Origin: Agitococcus sp. | GTDB taxonomy: Bacteria; Pseudomonadota; Gammaproteobacteria; Pseudomonadales; Moraxellaceae | Length of the DNA: 60,930 bases | Reading direction: 5' to 3' | Assembly: GCA_030646715.1 (NCBI GenBank) | Contig: JAUSLJ010000050.1 | Coordinates: forward strand, 1 to 60,930 | Shown here: positions 27,292 to 35,519 of the stretch, piece after piece | How positions within the stretch are numbered: the stretch's first letter is position 1 | How the letters are laid out: each line of letters opens with the position of its first letter | Position numbers and translations under genes: made by a program | The notes under the pieces: model-generated | What the model saw: the letters and a program-made list of their open reading frames with translations, nothing else | Databases searched by the model: none | What the model was told of the DNA's origin: nothing

Positions 27292-28446
27292 ATGGCATTA
27301 GTCATTATTGGCACAGGATTAGCGGGTTATAACCTCGCTCGCGAATGGCGAAAACTTAACCCTACTAGCGATTTGGTCATTATTACCCGTGATGATGGCC
27401 GTAATTACTCTAAACCGATGCTGTCCACAGGTTATACCAAAGGCAAAACGGCTGACCAATTAGCGATGCAAACCGCCGAGCAAATGGCTGAGCAATTAAA
27501 AGCGGATATCCGTACTTTTGCCTCAGTGAGTGCCATTGATGCCGTAGCCAAAACAGTCACCGTCAATGGCGATGTACTGGCTTATGATAAATTGGTGTTA
27601 GCCTTGGGCGCAGACCCATTTCAACCGCCGTTAGCGGGTGATGGTTTAGAACGTGTTTATACTGTGAATGATTTGTTGGATTACGCCAAGTTTCAACAAG
27701 CCGCCGCAGGCAAAAAAAATGTCATCGTCATTGGTGGCGGTCTGATTGGCTGCGAATATGCTAACGACCTAAGTAATGGCGGCTATTCAGTACAGCTTAT
27801 TGAGCCTGTGGGTCGTGTGTTACCTGCGTTGTTGCCTGCAATCGCCTCGCACGCAGTGGGTAACGCCTTAGAAGGTTTAGGTGTGACCTTTCATTTTGGT
27901 GTGAGTGTACAAGCCGTTTATAAAAACGGTGAGGGTGTACGCGCGGTATTGTCCGATGGCCAAGAAATTTCGGGTGATATTGTGTTGTCCGCGATTGGTT
28001 TACGTCCACGTATTGCACTGGCTAAAGAGGCGGGCGTGGCAGTGAATCGTGGTGTAGTCGTGAATCGTTTATTAGCCACCAGTCAGCCTGATATATACGC
28101 GCTGGGTGATTGTGCTGAAGTCGATGGCTTAGTGTTGCCTTATGTGTTGCCGTTAATGGCAGGTGCGCGTGCCTTGGCAAAAACTTTATCGGGTCAAGAG
28201 ACACCGATTAGTTATGCGGCGATGCCTGTACAAGTGAAAACGCCAGTCTGTCCTGTGGTGGTTGCTCCTGCGTTCCCACACATGCAAGGTGAATGGTTGT
28301 TAGAAGTGCAAGACGGTAATAGTGTCAAAGCCTTGTTTAAAAACAGTGAGGGCGTGCTGTTAGGTTTTGCCTTAACGGGTTCTTTTGCGGGTGATGCTGC
28401 GTTAAAAGCGGAGTTGGGTAAGCAGGTTCCTGCTTGGTTGATTTAA
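27292..28446 (+). CDS. rubB: Rubredoxin-NAD(+) reductase
   Basis: 384 aa, start supported by GGAG upstream. N-terminal FAD fingerprint VIIGTGLAGYNLAR, second Rossmann motif VIGGGLIGCEYAND for NAD(P)H and the C-terminal FAD-contacting ALGDCAEVDG. The order and spacing fit the pyridine nucleotide-disulfide reductase fold of rubredoxin reductase. It passes electrons from NAD(P)H to the rubredoxin encoded just upstream. No alkane hydroxylase is in this window. Confidence 0.92.
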   Translation: MALVIIGTGLAGYNLAREWRKLNPTSDLVIITRDDGRNYSKPMLSTGYTKGKTADQLAMQTAEQMAEQLKADIRTFASVSAIDAVAKTVTVNGDVLAYDKLVLALGADPFQPPLAGDGLERVYTVNDLLDYAKFQQAAAGKKNVIVIGGGLIGCEYANDLSNGGYSVQLIEPVGRVLPALLPAIASHAVGNALEGLGVTFHFGVSVQAVYKNGEGVRAVLSDGQEISGDIVLSAIGLRPRIALAKEAGVAVNRGVVVNRLLATSQPDIYALGDCAEVDGLVLPYVLPLMAGARALAKTLSGQETPISYAAMPVQVKTPVCPVVVAPAFPHMQGEWLLEVQDGNSVKALFKNSEGVLLGFALTGSFAGDAALKAELGKQVPAWLI

Positions 28447-28475
28447 TTTGATTTGATTTGATTTGATTTGATTTG
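28446..28475 (+). repeat. ATTTG pentanucleotide microsatellite (6 exact copies)
   Basis: Six perfect ATTTG units begin at the last base of the rubB stop codon and end about 80 bp before the next start codon. Slippage by 5-bp steps would change promoter spacing rather than a reading frame. Confidence 0.9.
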
Positions 28476-28555
28476 ATTGTATTACACCTCGTTAACTCAT
28501 CTGATATGGCTATGTTAAACTCAGCCCACAATCCTCTTGTGTGCTGAGTCTTACC

Positions 28556-29125
28556 GTGCATAAAAATCGTCTAGAAGCTTTTAGTGATGGTGTCATCGCC
28601 ATCATTATCACCATTATGGTCTTAGAGCTAAAAGTGCCACACGATGCGGAGCTGTCGGCACTATTGGCTCTGTATCCAGTCTTTATCAGTTATGTGCTCA
28701 GTTTTATTTATGTCGGCATTTACTGGAATAATCACCATCATTTATTACACGCAGCTCAACGAGTTGATGGTCGTGTATTGTGGGCAAATCTGCATTTGTT
28801 ATTTTGGCTATCACTCATTCCCTTTGCATCGGGATGGATGGGTGAAAATCATTTTGCCGCTACACCTGTGGCGTTATACGGTTTTGTGTTATTGATGGCG
28901 GCGATTGCTTATTTTATTTTGGCACGGATGTTAATCGCCGTTGAAGGCAAAAACTCTACTTTAGCGGTTGCATTAGGGAAAGATTACAAGGGTATTATTT
29001 CGGTTGTTGCTTATGCTTTGGCGATTCCCTTGGCTTTTGTGAATGCGTGGTTGTCTGTTGCTTTGTATGTGTCTGTTGCGGCAATGTGGTTTATTCCTGA
29101 CCGCCGTATCGAAAAGCAGCTTTAA
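28556..29125 (+). CDS. TMEM175/DUF1211-family membrane protein (putative K+ channel)
   Basis: 189 aa from GTG 28556; an in-frame GTG at 28541 is the alternative. The N-terminus has the family hallmark RLEAFSDGVIAI in the first of about six helices, followed by WNNHHHLLH, also usual in this family. Bacterial TMEM175 relatives form potassium-selective channels. It stands between the rubredoxin reductase and an SRPBCC gene with no clear operon link. Confidence 0.85.
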   Translation: MHKNRLEAFSDGVIAIIITIMVLELKVPHDAELSALLALYPVFISYVLSFIYVGIYWNNHHHLLHAAQRVDGRVLWANLHLLFWLSLIPFASGWMGENHFAATPVALYGFVLLMAAIAYFILARMLIAVEGKNSTLAVALGKDYKGIISVVAYALAIPLAFVNAWLSVALYVSVAAMWFIPDRRIEKQL

Positions 29126-29161
29126 GGATTTTTCGCGACTTCACTTCTAGGAGATACCAAT

Positions 29162-29629
29162 TTGCCCACTATTTCGGTGACCCATCTGTTTAATGCCCCG
29201 ATTAACGAAGTATTTGAAGCCGTTATTAATGCGGATAAATATCCGTATGTGTCACGGTTAATTCATGTTGAGCGTATTCGGCCTGCATCGGCTAAAGAGA
29301 AAGATGGAGTCGGCACGATGCGGGAAGTGGAATTAGGGGTAATGTGGTTTAAAGAGGAGTTTGTCTCTTTTGACCGTCCTAAACGAGTGGATTATAAAAT
29401 TTTAGAAGCTCGACCGTATTTTGAACATCAAATAGGCAGTTTCTGTTTTAAAAAACGCGGGACGATGACGGAAGTCACGTGGTCTTCTACTTTTAGAGTG
29501 CCTTCTGTTTGGCAACCGCGATTGGTGTCAAAACTATCGGGTTGGGTGGCAAAAGCGGCGTTTAAATCGACGTTGATGGTGTTGGATAATAAACTGCAAG
29601 CGAGTCGCAGTCTGACGCGAATAAAATAG
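29162..29629 (+). CDS. SRPBCC (polyketide cyclase/COQ10-like) protein
   Basis: 155 aa, TTG start at 29162 supported by AGGAG 8 nt upstream; no ATG or GTG is better placed. The beginning THLFNAPINEVFEAVINADK followed by a predicted curved sheet and a long C-terminal helix is the START/Bet v1 pattern that binds hydrophobic ligands. It could be a lipid or quinone chaperone or a cyclase-like protein. The ligand cannot be told from sequence. Confidence 0.75.
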   Translation: MPTISVTHLFNAPINEVFEAVINADKYPYVSRLIHVERIRPASAKEKDGVGTMREVELGVMWFKEEFVSFDRPKRVDYKILEARPYFEHQIGSFCFKKRGTMTEVTWSSTFRVPSVWQPRLVSKLSGWVAKAAFKSTLMVLDNKLQASRSLTRIK

Positions 29630-29635
29630 CATCAG

Positions 29636-29692
29636 TAGGGGCGATTCATGAATCGCCCTTACATCGTACAAACGCCCCTACAACGTACAAAT
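29636..29692. repeat. Nested palindromic element
   Basis: A perfect 20-bp palindrome GGGCGATTCATGAATCGCCC (29639-29658) is nested with a second inverted pair GTAGGGGCG/CGCCCCTAC, and CGTACAA is repeated at 29665 and 29684. It starts 7 bp after a stop codon. It is unrelated in sequence to the other two repeat families here. Confidence 0.75.
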
Positions 29693-29825
29693 CAGTTTTA
29701 GAGCCATCGCTAAAAGCCTATATACTGTCCATTCCTCGTGAAATACCCATTTCGACAACGATTCCTAAAAAACTCTTTGCCCTCTTGATTTGCTCACCTC
29801 TAAATAAATTAATGAGCAAGTCACT

Positions 29826-30482
29826 ATGTCCGCGTATCAAGTGAAAATAGATACCATTATCGTGGGTTTACATGACTATGCCATTCGATCATTAAAAGAC
29901 CGTCAAGAGTACGAAGATATCAATGGTTTAGCCGAGTTGGCAGGTATTTCTTCGGCAACATGGGCGTTATTTGGTGTGGTTTGGCCGTCGTCGCTGATGT
30001 TGGCGGATATTATGGATGTGCAGGCGCTAGTAGGATTGCGGGTGTTAGAAATGGGCTGTGGTTTAGGCTTGGCAAGTTTGGTGGCGGCGCGTCGTGGCGC
30101 CAATATTACCGCCAGTGATTATCATCCTTTAGCGCATAGCTTTTTAGATAGCAACAGTGACAGTAATCATTTAGCCGATATCCCTTTTGTCTGTAGTGAC
30201 TGGGCAATACCAGACCTTGCTTTAGGAAAATTCGATTTAATGATTGGCAGTGATTTACTGTATGAACCTAATCATCCTGAATTGTTATCGGCGTTTATTG
30301 ATTTACATGCCAGCGTGAATGTGACAGTGATTATTATTGACCCTAATCGTCGTCAACAAGCGCAATTTACCCAAAAAATGGTAGCACTTGGTTTTGTTTG
30401 TGCATCTGAAAAAATTCAATCGACTCGGTCAATGGCCTTAAATTATAAAGGTAAAAAATTGACCTATACGCGTCAGTCTTGA
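29826..30482 (+). CDS. SAM-dependent methyltransferase (METTL21/lysine-methyltransferase-like)
   Basis: 218 aa. The glycine-rich SAM loop is VLEMGCGLGLASLVAAR, followed by an acidic strand end in ITASDYHP and the post-II motif FDLMIGSDLLYEPNHPELL, typical of the PF10294-type protein methyltransferases. The N-terminal WPSSLMLADIM segment, just before the fold, is also usual in that group. The substrate is unknown. It stands alone between two intergenic gaps. Confidence 0.8.
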   Translation: MSAYQVKIDTIIVGLHDYAIRSLKDRQEYEDINGLAELAGISSATWALFGVVWPSSLMLADIMDVQALVGLRVLEMGCGLGLASLVAARRGANITASDYHPLAHSFLDSNSDSNHLADIPFVCSDWAIPDLALGKFDLMIGSDLLYEPNHPELLSAFIDLHASVNVTVIIIDPNRRQQAQFTQKMVALGFVCASEKIQSTRSMALNYKGKKLTYTRQS

Positions 30483-30615
30483 AGGCAGAGCGGTGAATCC
30501 GCTCAGTGCTACCGCCAGTTGTGTCTTTTTCGGCTATAATCGCGCCTAATATGGTTAATGATCTTTGATCATCACTGCCTGCCTGTTTTTTGTATTTGCC
30601 CTCACGGATTCCCTC

Positions 30616-32235
30616 ATGTTGCGCTTGACCGAACTTAGACTGCCTTTAGACCATGCACCAGAGGCCATCACGGCTGCCATCGTTGAGCGGTTAGCGATCC
30701 CTGCAATTGATTTGCTGGGCTACACCATTCATAAACGCAGTTATGATGCGCGTAAATCGAGCGCAATTATTCTGACGTACATTATTGATGTGGAAGTCAA
30801 AAACGAAGCGCAATTGTTGGCTAAGTTCGTCGGTCATGCCCATGTCAAAGCCACACCGGATATGGCGTATAAGTTTGTTGCCCAAGCACCTGAAGGTTTA
30901 ACTGAGCGTCCGATTATTGTCGGTTTTGGCCCTTGTGGTATTTTGGCTGCTTTAGTGTTGGCGCAAATGGGCTTTAAACCGATTGTGCTAGAGCGCGGCA
31001 AAGCGGTACGCGAACGCACCAAAGATACATGGGGTTTGTGGCGTAAAAATGTGTTAAATCCAGAGTCCAATGTGCAATTTGGTGAAGGTGGAGCAGGCAC
31101 ATTTTCCGATGGCAAGTTGTACAGTCAAATCAAAGATCCTAAGCATTTAGGCCGTAAAGTGTTAGACGAGTTTGTCAAAGCAGGCGCACCCGAAGAAATC
31201 TTATTTATTAATAAGCCGCATGTAGGCACATTTAAATTAGTGACGATGGTAGAAACGATTCGTCAAACCATCGAGTCTTTGGGTGGTGAAATCCGTTTTC
31301 AGCAACGTGTGATTGACCTTGAAATTGACTTTGATGGTGATAATAGGGGGCAAGTGCGCGGAGTCAAGCTAGCGAGCGGTGAAGTCTTACGAAGCAATCA
31401 TGTTATTGTCGCCTTGGGACATAGTGCGCGTGATAGTTTTGCCATGATGCATGAACGTGGTGTGTTTATGGAAGCCAAACCATTTTCGGTGGGTTTTAGG
31501 ATTGAACATCCGCAAGGCTTAATTGATCGTTGTCGTTTTGGTAAGTTCGCAGGCCATCCTTTATTGGGCGCAGCGGATTATAAATTGGTTCATCATGCCA
31601 GTAATGGCCGTTCGGTTTATAGTTTTTGTATGTGCCCTGGGGGTACGGTGGTGGCGGCAACGTCTGAGCCTAATCGTGTGGTCACTAACGGCATGAGCCA
31701 GTATTCGCGGAATGAACGGAATGCTAATGCAGGGATTGTTGTTGAAATTAATCCCAACGATTACCCAGAAAGTGGTGCATTAGGCGGCATTGCCTTTCAG
31801 CGCTTTTGGGAGTCCAGAGCATTTGAATTAGGCGGTGGTACGTATGCCGCACCTGCACAATTAGTGGGTGATTTTTTGGCAAGAAAATCTTCTACTCAGG
31901 TAGGTTCGGTTGAGCCGTCGTATAAACCTGCGGTCAATTGGTGTGATTTAAGCACTTGTCTGCCTGATTACGTGATCGAAGCGGTTCGTGAAGCATTGCC
32001 TGCTTTTGATAAAAAAATCAAAGGTTTTGCCATGAAAGATGCTGTGTTAACAGGTGTTGAAACACGCACATCTTCACCCCTGCGTATTACCCGTGGCGAT
32101 AATTGCCAAAGTTTGAATGTCAAAGGCTTGTTTCCTGCGGGTGAGGGGGCTGGTTATGCGGGTGGCATTTTATCGGCGGGTGTGGATGGAATTAAAGTCG
32201 CGGAAGCGGTGGCGTTGAGTATGATTCAGGGTTAA
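30616..32235 (+). CDS. FAD-dependent dehydrogenase (COG2509-like)
   Basis: 539 aa from ATG 30616 (MLRLTELRLPLDHAPE); the longer start at 30565 adds a hydrophobic leader not seen in the family. An N-terminal ~90-residue domain (THIKRRSYDARK-type region) precedes the FAD fingerprint VGFGPCGILAALVLAQMG and the GGAGTFSDGKL motif, with a C-terminal FPAGEGAGYAGGILSAGVDG FAD-binding segment. It matches the uncharacterised, widely conserved FAD dehydrogenases, with no known substrate. Confidence 0.85.
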   Translation: MLRLTELRLPLDHAPEAITAAIVERLAIPAIDLLGYTIHKRSYDARKSSAIILTYIIDVEVKNEAQLLAKFVGHAHVKATPDMAYKFVAQAPEGLTERPIIVGFGPCGILAALVLAQMGFKPIVLERGKAVRERTKDTWGLWRKNVLNPESNVQFGEGGAGTFSDGKLYSQIKDPKHLGRKVLDEFVKAGAPEEILFINKPHVGTFKLVTMVETIRQTIESLGGEIRFQQRVIDLEIDFDGDNRGQVRGVKLASGEVLRSNHVIVALGHSARDSFAMMHERGVFMEAKPFSVGFRIEHPQGLIDRCRFGKFAGHPLLGAADYKLVHHASNGRSVYSFCMCPGGTVVAATSEPNRVVTNGMSQYSRNERNANAGIVVEINPNDYPESGALGGIAFQRFWESRAFELGGGTYAAPAQLVGDFLARKSSTQVGSVEPSYKPAVNWCDLSTCLPDYVIEAVREALPAFDKKIKGFAMKDAVLTGVETRTSSPLRITRGDNCQSLNVKGLFPAGEGAGYAGGILSAGVDGIKVAEAVALSMIQG

Positions 32236-32237
32236 AA

Positions 32238-32268
32238 AAGGCGTTAATGACGGACTCATTAACGCCTT
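32238..32268. terminator. Bidirectional terminator between convergent genes
   Basis: A perfect 13-bp stem AAGGCGTTAATGA / TCATTAACGCCTT with a 5-nt loop, A-rich on the left and T-containing on the right. It can serve both the FAD dehydrogenase and the minus-strand hydrolase. Confidence 0.8.
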
Positions 32269-32290
32269 GTAGGTAGAAGCTAAGGTCTTA

Positions 32291-33400
32291 TTAACGAGCC
32301 GCTTCTGTAAACGTGTCGTCAGACGGCTCTTTAGTCGTTGTGCCTTGATCGTGCATCAGTTTTTTCGTGCTACTCATTAAGGTCGCAATACGTGCATCTG
32401 ATGTTTTAGCAGAAGCTGCTTGGTTGGTAGTACCTGTAATAACTGGCGCATTGTAAGTAAAAGACCACAAGTAATGCCAAACAGCAGCGTTATGTTTTTG
32501 TGTTTGTTGAGTCAGGTTGAAGTACGCTGTTTTCATTTCAGTAAAAGCTGTCATTTTCATTAAGTCAGTATTGCTGTCGCCAATAAAGCCAGAGCTGCTT
32601 GCAGCCGAGGTGCGATAAGCTTCAAAAATAACGCCTTTGGTTTTAAGGTTGGTCACATATTCACGGCACACTTGGCCAGTCCATTTATTGCCTAAATAGC
32701 TTTTGCCGCTTTGTGAATAGAATGGATCAAGTAAGGCCACACGTTTTGGCAAAAGTTTGCTATTGATTGAGCCTATTGCCACGGCATCACTGATTTTTTT
32801 GGTTAGAGCAATCGCGACTTGGTTTCCCAATGAGTGGCCAAGAATACGAATGTTACTGCCTGTGTAGCCTGCTAAGTTGTCTTTATAACTAGTAAATAGC
32901 AAGTCAGTGACCGATTGTGTTGGGCCTGTGCTGTAAACACCCGCCACATTCTTCCAACGCATGGCGCGCGTTGCAGTAGCAGACCAAATTTTGGCTTCAG
33001 CGTCTTTCACTTCATCTTCATCAGCAAACTGATTCCAATACATAATGCCGACATTGTAGCCCGCTGCACGCCAAGCATGAGCCAAATCTAAGTCTGGGCC
33101 GCCTGCATCTTTACGATTGAATGTTTCACGATTTTGCGCGGCACTTGAGCCTTTTTGCCAGCCATGAATATAAATCACGGTGGGTTTGCTAGCGGTATAA
33201 TAAGCATTGCTTTGATTCGGAACAGCTTTTTGCCAGTTGTCGGCATCGCCATACCAGTACAAACCGTAGTCTAAATTGTTGAAGGTTGACGTTGGAAATA
33301 CGCCAACTGCGGCATTAGCAACCGAAGCTACCGATGCCGTACCTAATAAAGTGCCAACCAATAAAGCCTTAGCAATGGTTTGTCCAAATAAATGCTTCAT
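32291..33400 (-). CDS. Secreted alpha/beta hydrolase (lipase-like)
   Basis: 369 aa from ATG 33400, which has GAG at good spacing and leaves a clean signal peptide (KHLFGQTIAKALLVGTLLG ... VANA). The mature part has the oxyanion-type strand VIYIHGWQKG and the nucleophile elbow GHSLGNQ, typical of lipases/esterases in the alpha/beta hydrolase fold. An acid and a late histidine are plausible (LLDPF; HYLW). The substrate is unknown; a triglyceride or wax ester fits the alkane-related genes nearby but is only inference. Confidence 0.82.
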   Translation of the reverse strand: MKHLFGQTIAKALLVGTLLGTASVASVANAAVGVFPTSTFNNLDYGLYWYGDADNWQKAVPNQSNAYYTASKPTVIYIHGWQKGSSAAQNRETFNRKDAGGPDLDLAHAWRAAGYNVGIMYWNQFADEDEVKDAEAKIWSATATRAMRWKNVAGVYSTGPTQSVTDLLFTSYKDNLAGYTGSNIRILGHSLGNQVAIALTKKISDAVAIGSINSKLLPKRVALLDPFYSQSGKSYLGNKWTGQVCREYVTNLKTKGVIFEAYRTSAASSSGFIGDSNTDLMKMTAFTEMKTAYFNLTQQTQKHNAAVWHYLWSFTYNAPVITGTTNQAASAKTSDARIATLMSSTKKLMHDQGTTTKEPSDDTFTEAAR

Positions 33401-33907
33401 AAAATGTCTCATTAGAGTCAAATTTACGCAACACAAAGCCATCAGATGGCTATTCGTTTTAAGCCTTCTGTTTGCGATTGTATGTTTGAGCGTAAAGTCG
33501 ATATTGTTGTAGTTTTAGGGCTATTTAAGCCTTGTTTTAATTGACCAATTCAACGTCAGTGTCGATTGGTTGAGCGCATCTTAGCGAAAATGAATTAAGA
33601 TAAACAGTATTAAAATAGCGACGAATGGCGCGAAATGATAAGTTTTTGGCGTGAATAAATAATTATATTGTCATTTCCTGCCATTTTGTTGATTCTTCCT
33701 GCCATATATGGCGTATTGAAAAATAGATTCAACATACTGATATTATAGCTAAAGTATGGCTGTATATAAGCGTGTATATATAGATGTATAAAATCATTAG
33801 GAAAAAACTGAGAGTTTTTATGCTTGATATATTTTGTTACAAATGCACAAGTGTAGCGTGGAGAATCGTGCGCATACACGGGGTATGCGCGGTAACAGAT
33901 TGATTTT
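33401..33907. other. 507-bp AT-rich intergenic region with operator-like repeats
   Basis: No credible gene is seen; a minus-strand 89-codon frame in it looks random. TTCCTGCCAT occurs at 33675 and again at 33696, exactly 21 bp apart, and the second copy runs into the 12-bp palindrome GCCATATATGGC (33701-33712). A hairpin GCGCATAC-ACGGG-GTATGCGC (33870-33890) lies 18 bp past the WYL gene stop. The region presumably holds the hydrolase promoter. Confidence 0.6.
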
Positions 33908-34861
33908 TTAGGGTGTTAACGAAGGCTCTAAAACCTCCACTGCATCCCCAAATCCTCTCAGCCACCAAACTAATTGTTGGGTATTTTTAACGGTCGCTTC
34001 AACTAACAAACGATCGTCGGTGGTTTCGCTAATCACTTGATCGTCACTCAGTTTACTTTCATACAAATGATCACCGACCGCTTTGGTAAATAGCGCTTTA
34101 AGTCGAATGGTATCTCCCGAGCCAAACCCTAAAGCACCTGTCGCTAAATAATCATCAATATTAAAATCTGTGGGAATAATAGAGGTTGTTTTTAATAACT
34201 CCGCCGCAACAAAACGTTGAAGCGCGAACAAACGGATTTTCGGGCTATCTGTGCGTGTACAGACCAAATAGATCACAGGGCCACGTTGGACAATGGCTAA
34301 AGGGTTGAGTGTGTATTCCGCTGAAGTTTTATCGTAACGGCGTTGATAGCTTACGGTTAGTTGTTTATTGGCTAATAACGCCTCATATATCGCTTGTTGC
34401 GCTTCGCGCTTAACCGTAGGCGGAATAAGTGGCTGAGTCGGGGGAATAATTCGCACGCAGTCTAACCAATGACGGCCTTGATTATCACTGTGATTAACCG
34501 CACGTTGCGCCATATCAAACCACGGACGCAGTTCATCTAATAAACTGGGGGGCAACAAATGGCGCAGATGTTCTTCGACCATCAAAAAGGTCACCGCTTG
34601 ACTAGTGCTAATGTGTGGCAAACTGGAAATTTGCGCGTCAGCACGCCATCGCCAACCTTGTGGACTTGCACCATTGTTTTCTAAGGGAAAACGTTCAGCC
34701 AATTGGTTTAAATCCCGCTGAATGGTGCGTAAACTTACTTGTACGCCTTCGCGCTCTAACATCAGTTGAATGTCTGCTGTGCCTACCCATTTACCTTGGG
34801 GGAGTCGCTGTAGTGTTAGCCACTGGCGATGCAAGCTACTGGCTTTTTCCTTGCTCATCAT
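33908..34861 (-). CDS. WYL-domain transcriptional regulator
   Basis: 317 aa. The N-terminus is a DeoR-like winged helix (QRLPQGKWVGTADIQLMLER, then VSLRTIQRDLNQL recognition helix). The middle and C-terminal part form the WYL domain (LTVSYQRRYDKTSAEYTLNPL, then a strand with GPVIYLVCTRT). WYL domains sense nucleic acids or small ligands and often regulate stress or defence genes; here no defence operon is adjacent. The neighbouring genes are a small divergent membrane protein and the hydrolase. Confidence 0.88.
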   Translation of the reverse strand: MMSKEKASSLHRQWLTLQRLPQGKWVGTADIQLMLEREGVQVSLRTIQRDLNQLAERFPLENNGASPQGWRWRADAQISSLPHISTSQAVTFLMVEEHLRHLLPPSLLDELRPWFDMAQRAVNHSDNQGRHWLDCVRIIPPTQPLIPPTVKREAQQAIYEALLANKQLTVSYQRRYDKTSAEYTLNPLAIVQRGPVIYLVCTRTDSPKIRLFALQRFVAAELLKTTSIIPTDFNIDDYLATGALGFGSGDTIRLKALFTKAVGDHLYESKLSDDQVISETTDDRLLVEATVKNTQQLVWWLRGFGDAVEVLEPSLTP

Positions 34862-35054
34862 TTTGTAAACCCTCGCTAAAACTTGCCTAAAATTAACATG
34901 TCACGGGGATAAAACAAGCCATTCTTTGAGCTGTAGCGACAAATTATGTCGTCAAAAACTCGACGACACAGGCCGTCGTTTCGCAGGTTTTGCCTACTTC
35001 TTGTTGTCATGGTTATTTCTTATATTGGTTTGGCAAACCAAACGGAGAAAAACA

Positions 35055-35306
35055 ATGTTAATACTCTCGATTGTAACGACGACTTTATTGGTGATGATGA
35101 CCCAGCATCGGATATGGATTTTTGCGGCCGCAGTGGGGGCATTATGTTCGTGGGCGTTATCACAACTGATTCATGTCTTTACTTATGTTTTGCCGCCTGC
35201 GTGGCATGTTTTTAATGGTGTTTTTGCTTTTTTAGCCGTCGCTTCACTGACTTTGTGGTTGATTTCCTTCTTTGAAAAAGCATTTGCTGAGCGTGATGAG
35301 GTTTAG
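35055..35306 (+). CDS. Small two-helix membrane protein, unknown
   Basis: 83 aa from ATG 35055; GGAG sits 7 nt upstream, whereas a longer frame from 34926 has no such support. Strong hydrophobic helices cover about residues 1-15, 20-40 and 55-73, ending in a charged tail FFEKAFAERDEV. I do not recognise a family. It is divergent from the WYL regulator and lies just upstream of a repeat-rich gap. Confidence 0.6.
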   Translation: MLILSIVTTTLLVMMTQHRIWIFAAAVGALCSWALSQLIHVFTYVLPPAWHVFNGVFAFLAVASLTLWLISFFEKAFAERDEV

Positions 35307-35354
35307 GGGCTTGGGAGTCATCGCAATAACTGTTACATTTCAGCATTCTTTTAT

Positions 35355-35450
35355 GACTTACGCGGTTATCGCTTATTTGCTCAATAAAGAATCGTTGCCA
35401 ACGATTCTTTATTTCACAAAACGCGCTAATTTCGATGAAATGCGTAAGTC
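35355..35450 (+). repeat. Dispersed repeat family 2, copy A (conserved ends, variable hairpin)
   Basis: Perfect 9-bp terminal inverted repeats GACTTACGC/GCGTAAGTC enclose 78 bp. The central hairpin has perfect 14-bp arms AATAAAGAATCGTT (35383) and AACGATTCTTTATT (35400) with a GCC loop. The 23 bases from 35357 and the block CAAAACGCGCTAAT are identical to the copy B at 42308-42404, but the hairpin sequence is different. Confidence 0.8.
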
Positions 35451-35470
35451 TTGTCTCCATTAAAATAACA

Positions 35471-35497
35471 GGACTTACGACTAAAACGCGTAAGTCC
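35471..35497. repeat. Core-less pair of family 2 termini
   Basis: GGACTTACG, a 9-nt spacer, then CGTAAGTCC: a palindrome made only of the family 2 ends, 20 bp after copy A and 22 bp before the next start codon. It looks like an internally deleted copy. Confidence 0.65.
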
Positions 35498-35519
35498 CCA
35501 GTCAATCAAAGGGTGCAGC

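Noticed and set aside
33610-33879. 89-codon minus-strand frame in the AT-rich gap
   Set aside because: No ribosome site, Tyr/Ile/Asn-rich composition expected of random AT-rich DNA, no recognisable domain.
34926-35054. N-terminal extension of the small membrane protein gene
   Set aside because: No ribosome site at 34926, whereas ATG 35055 has GGAG at good spacing and begins a membrane helix.
35272-35463. 63-codon frame over repeat copy A
   Set aside because: It is made of the repeat and the preceding gene's end, with no ribosome site or family.
35355-35497. CRISPR or integron attC interpretation of the repeats
   Set aside because: Too few units, no regular spacers, no cas or integrase genes, and the attC core motifs (GTTRRRY) are absent.
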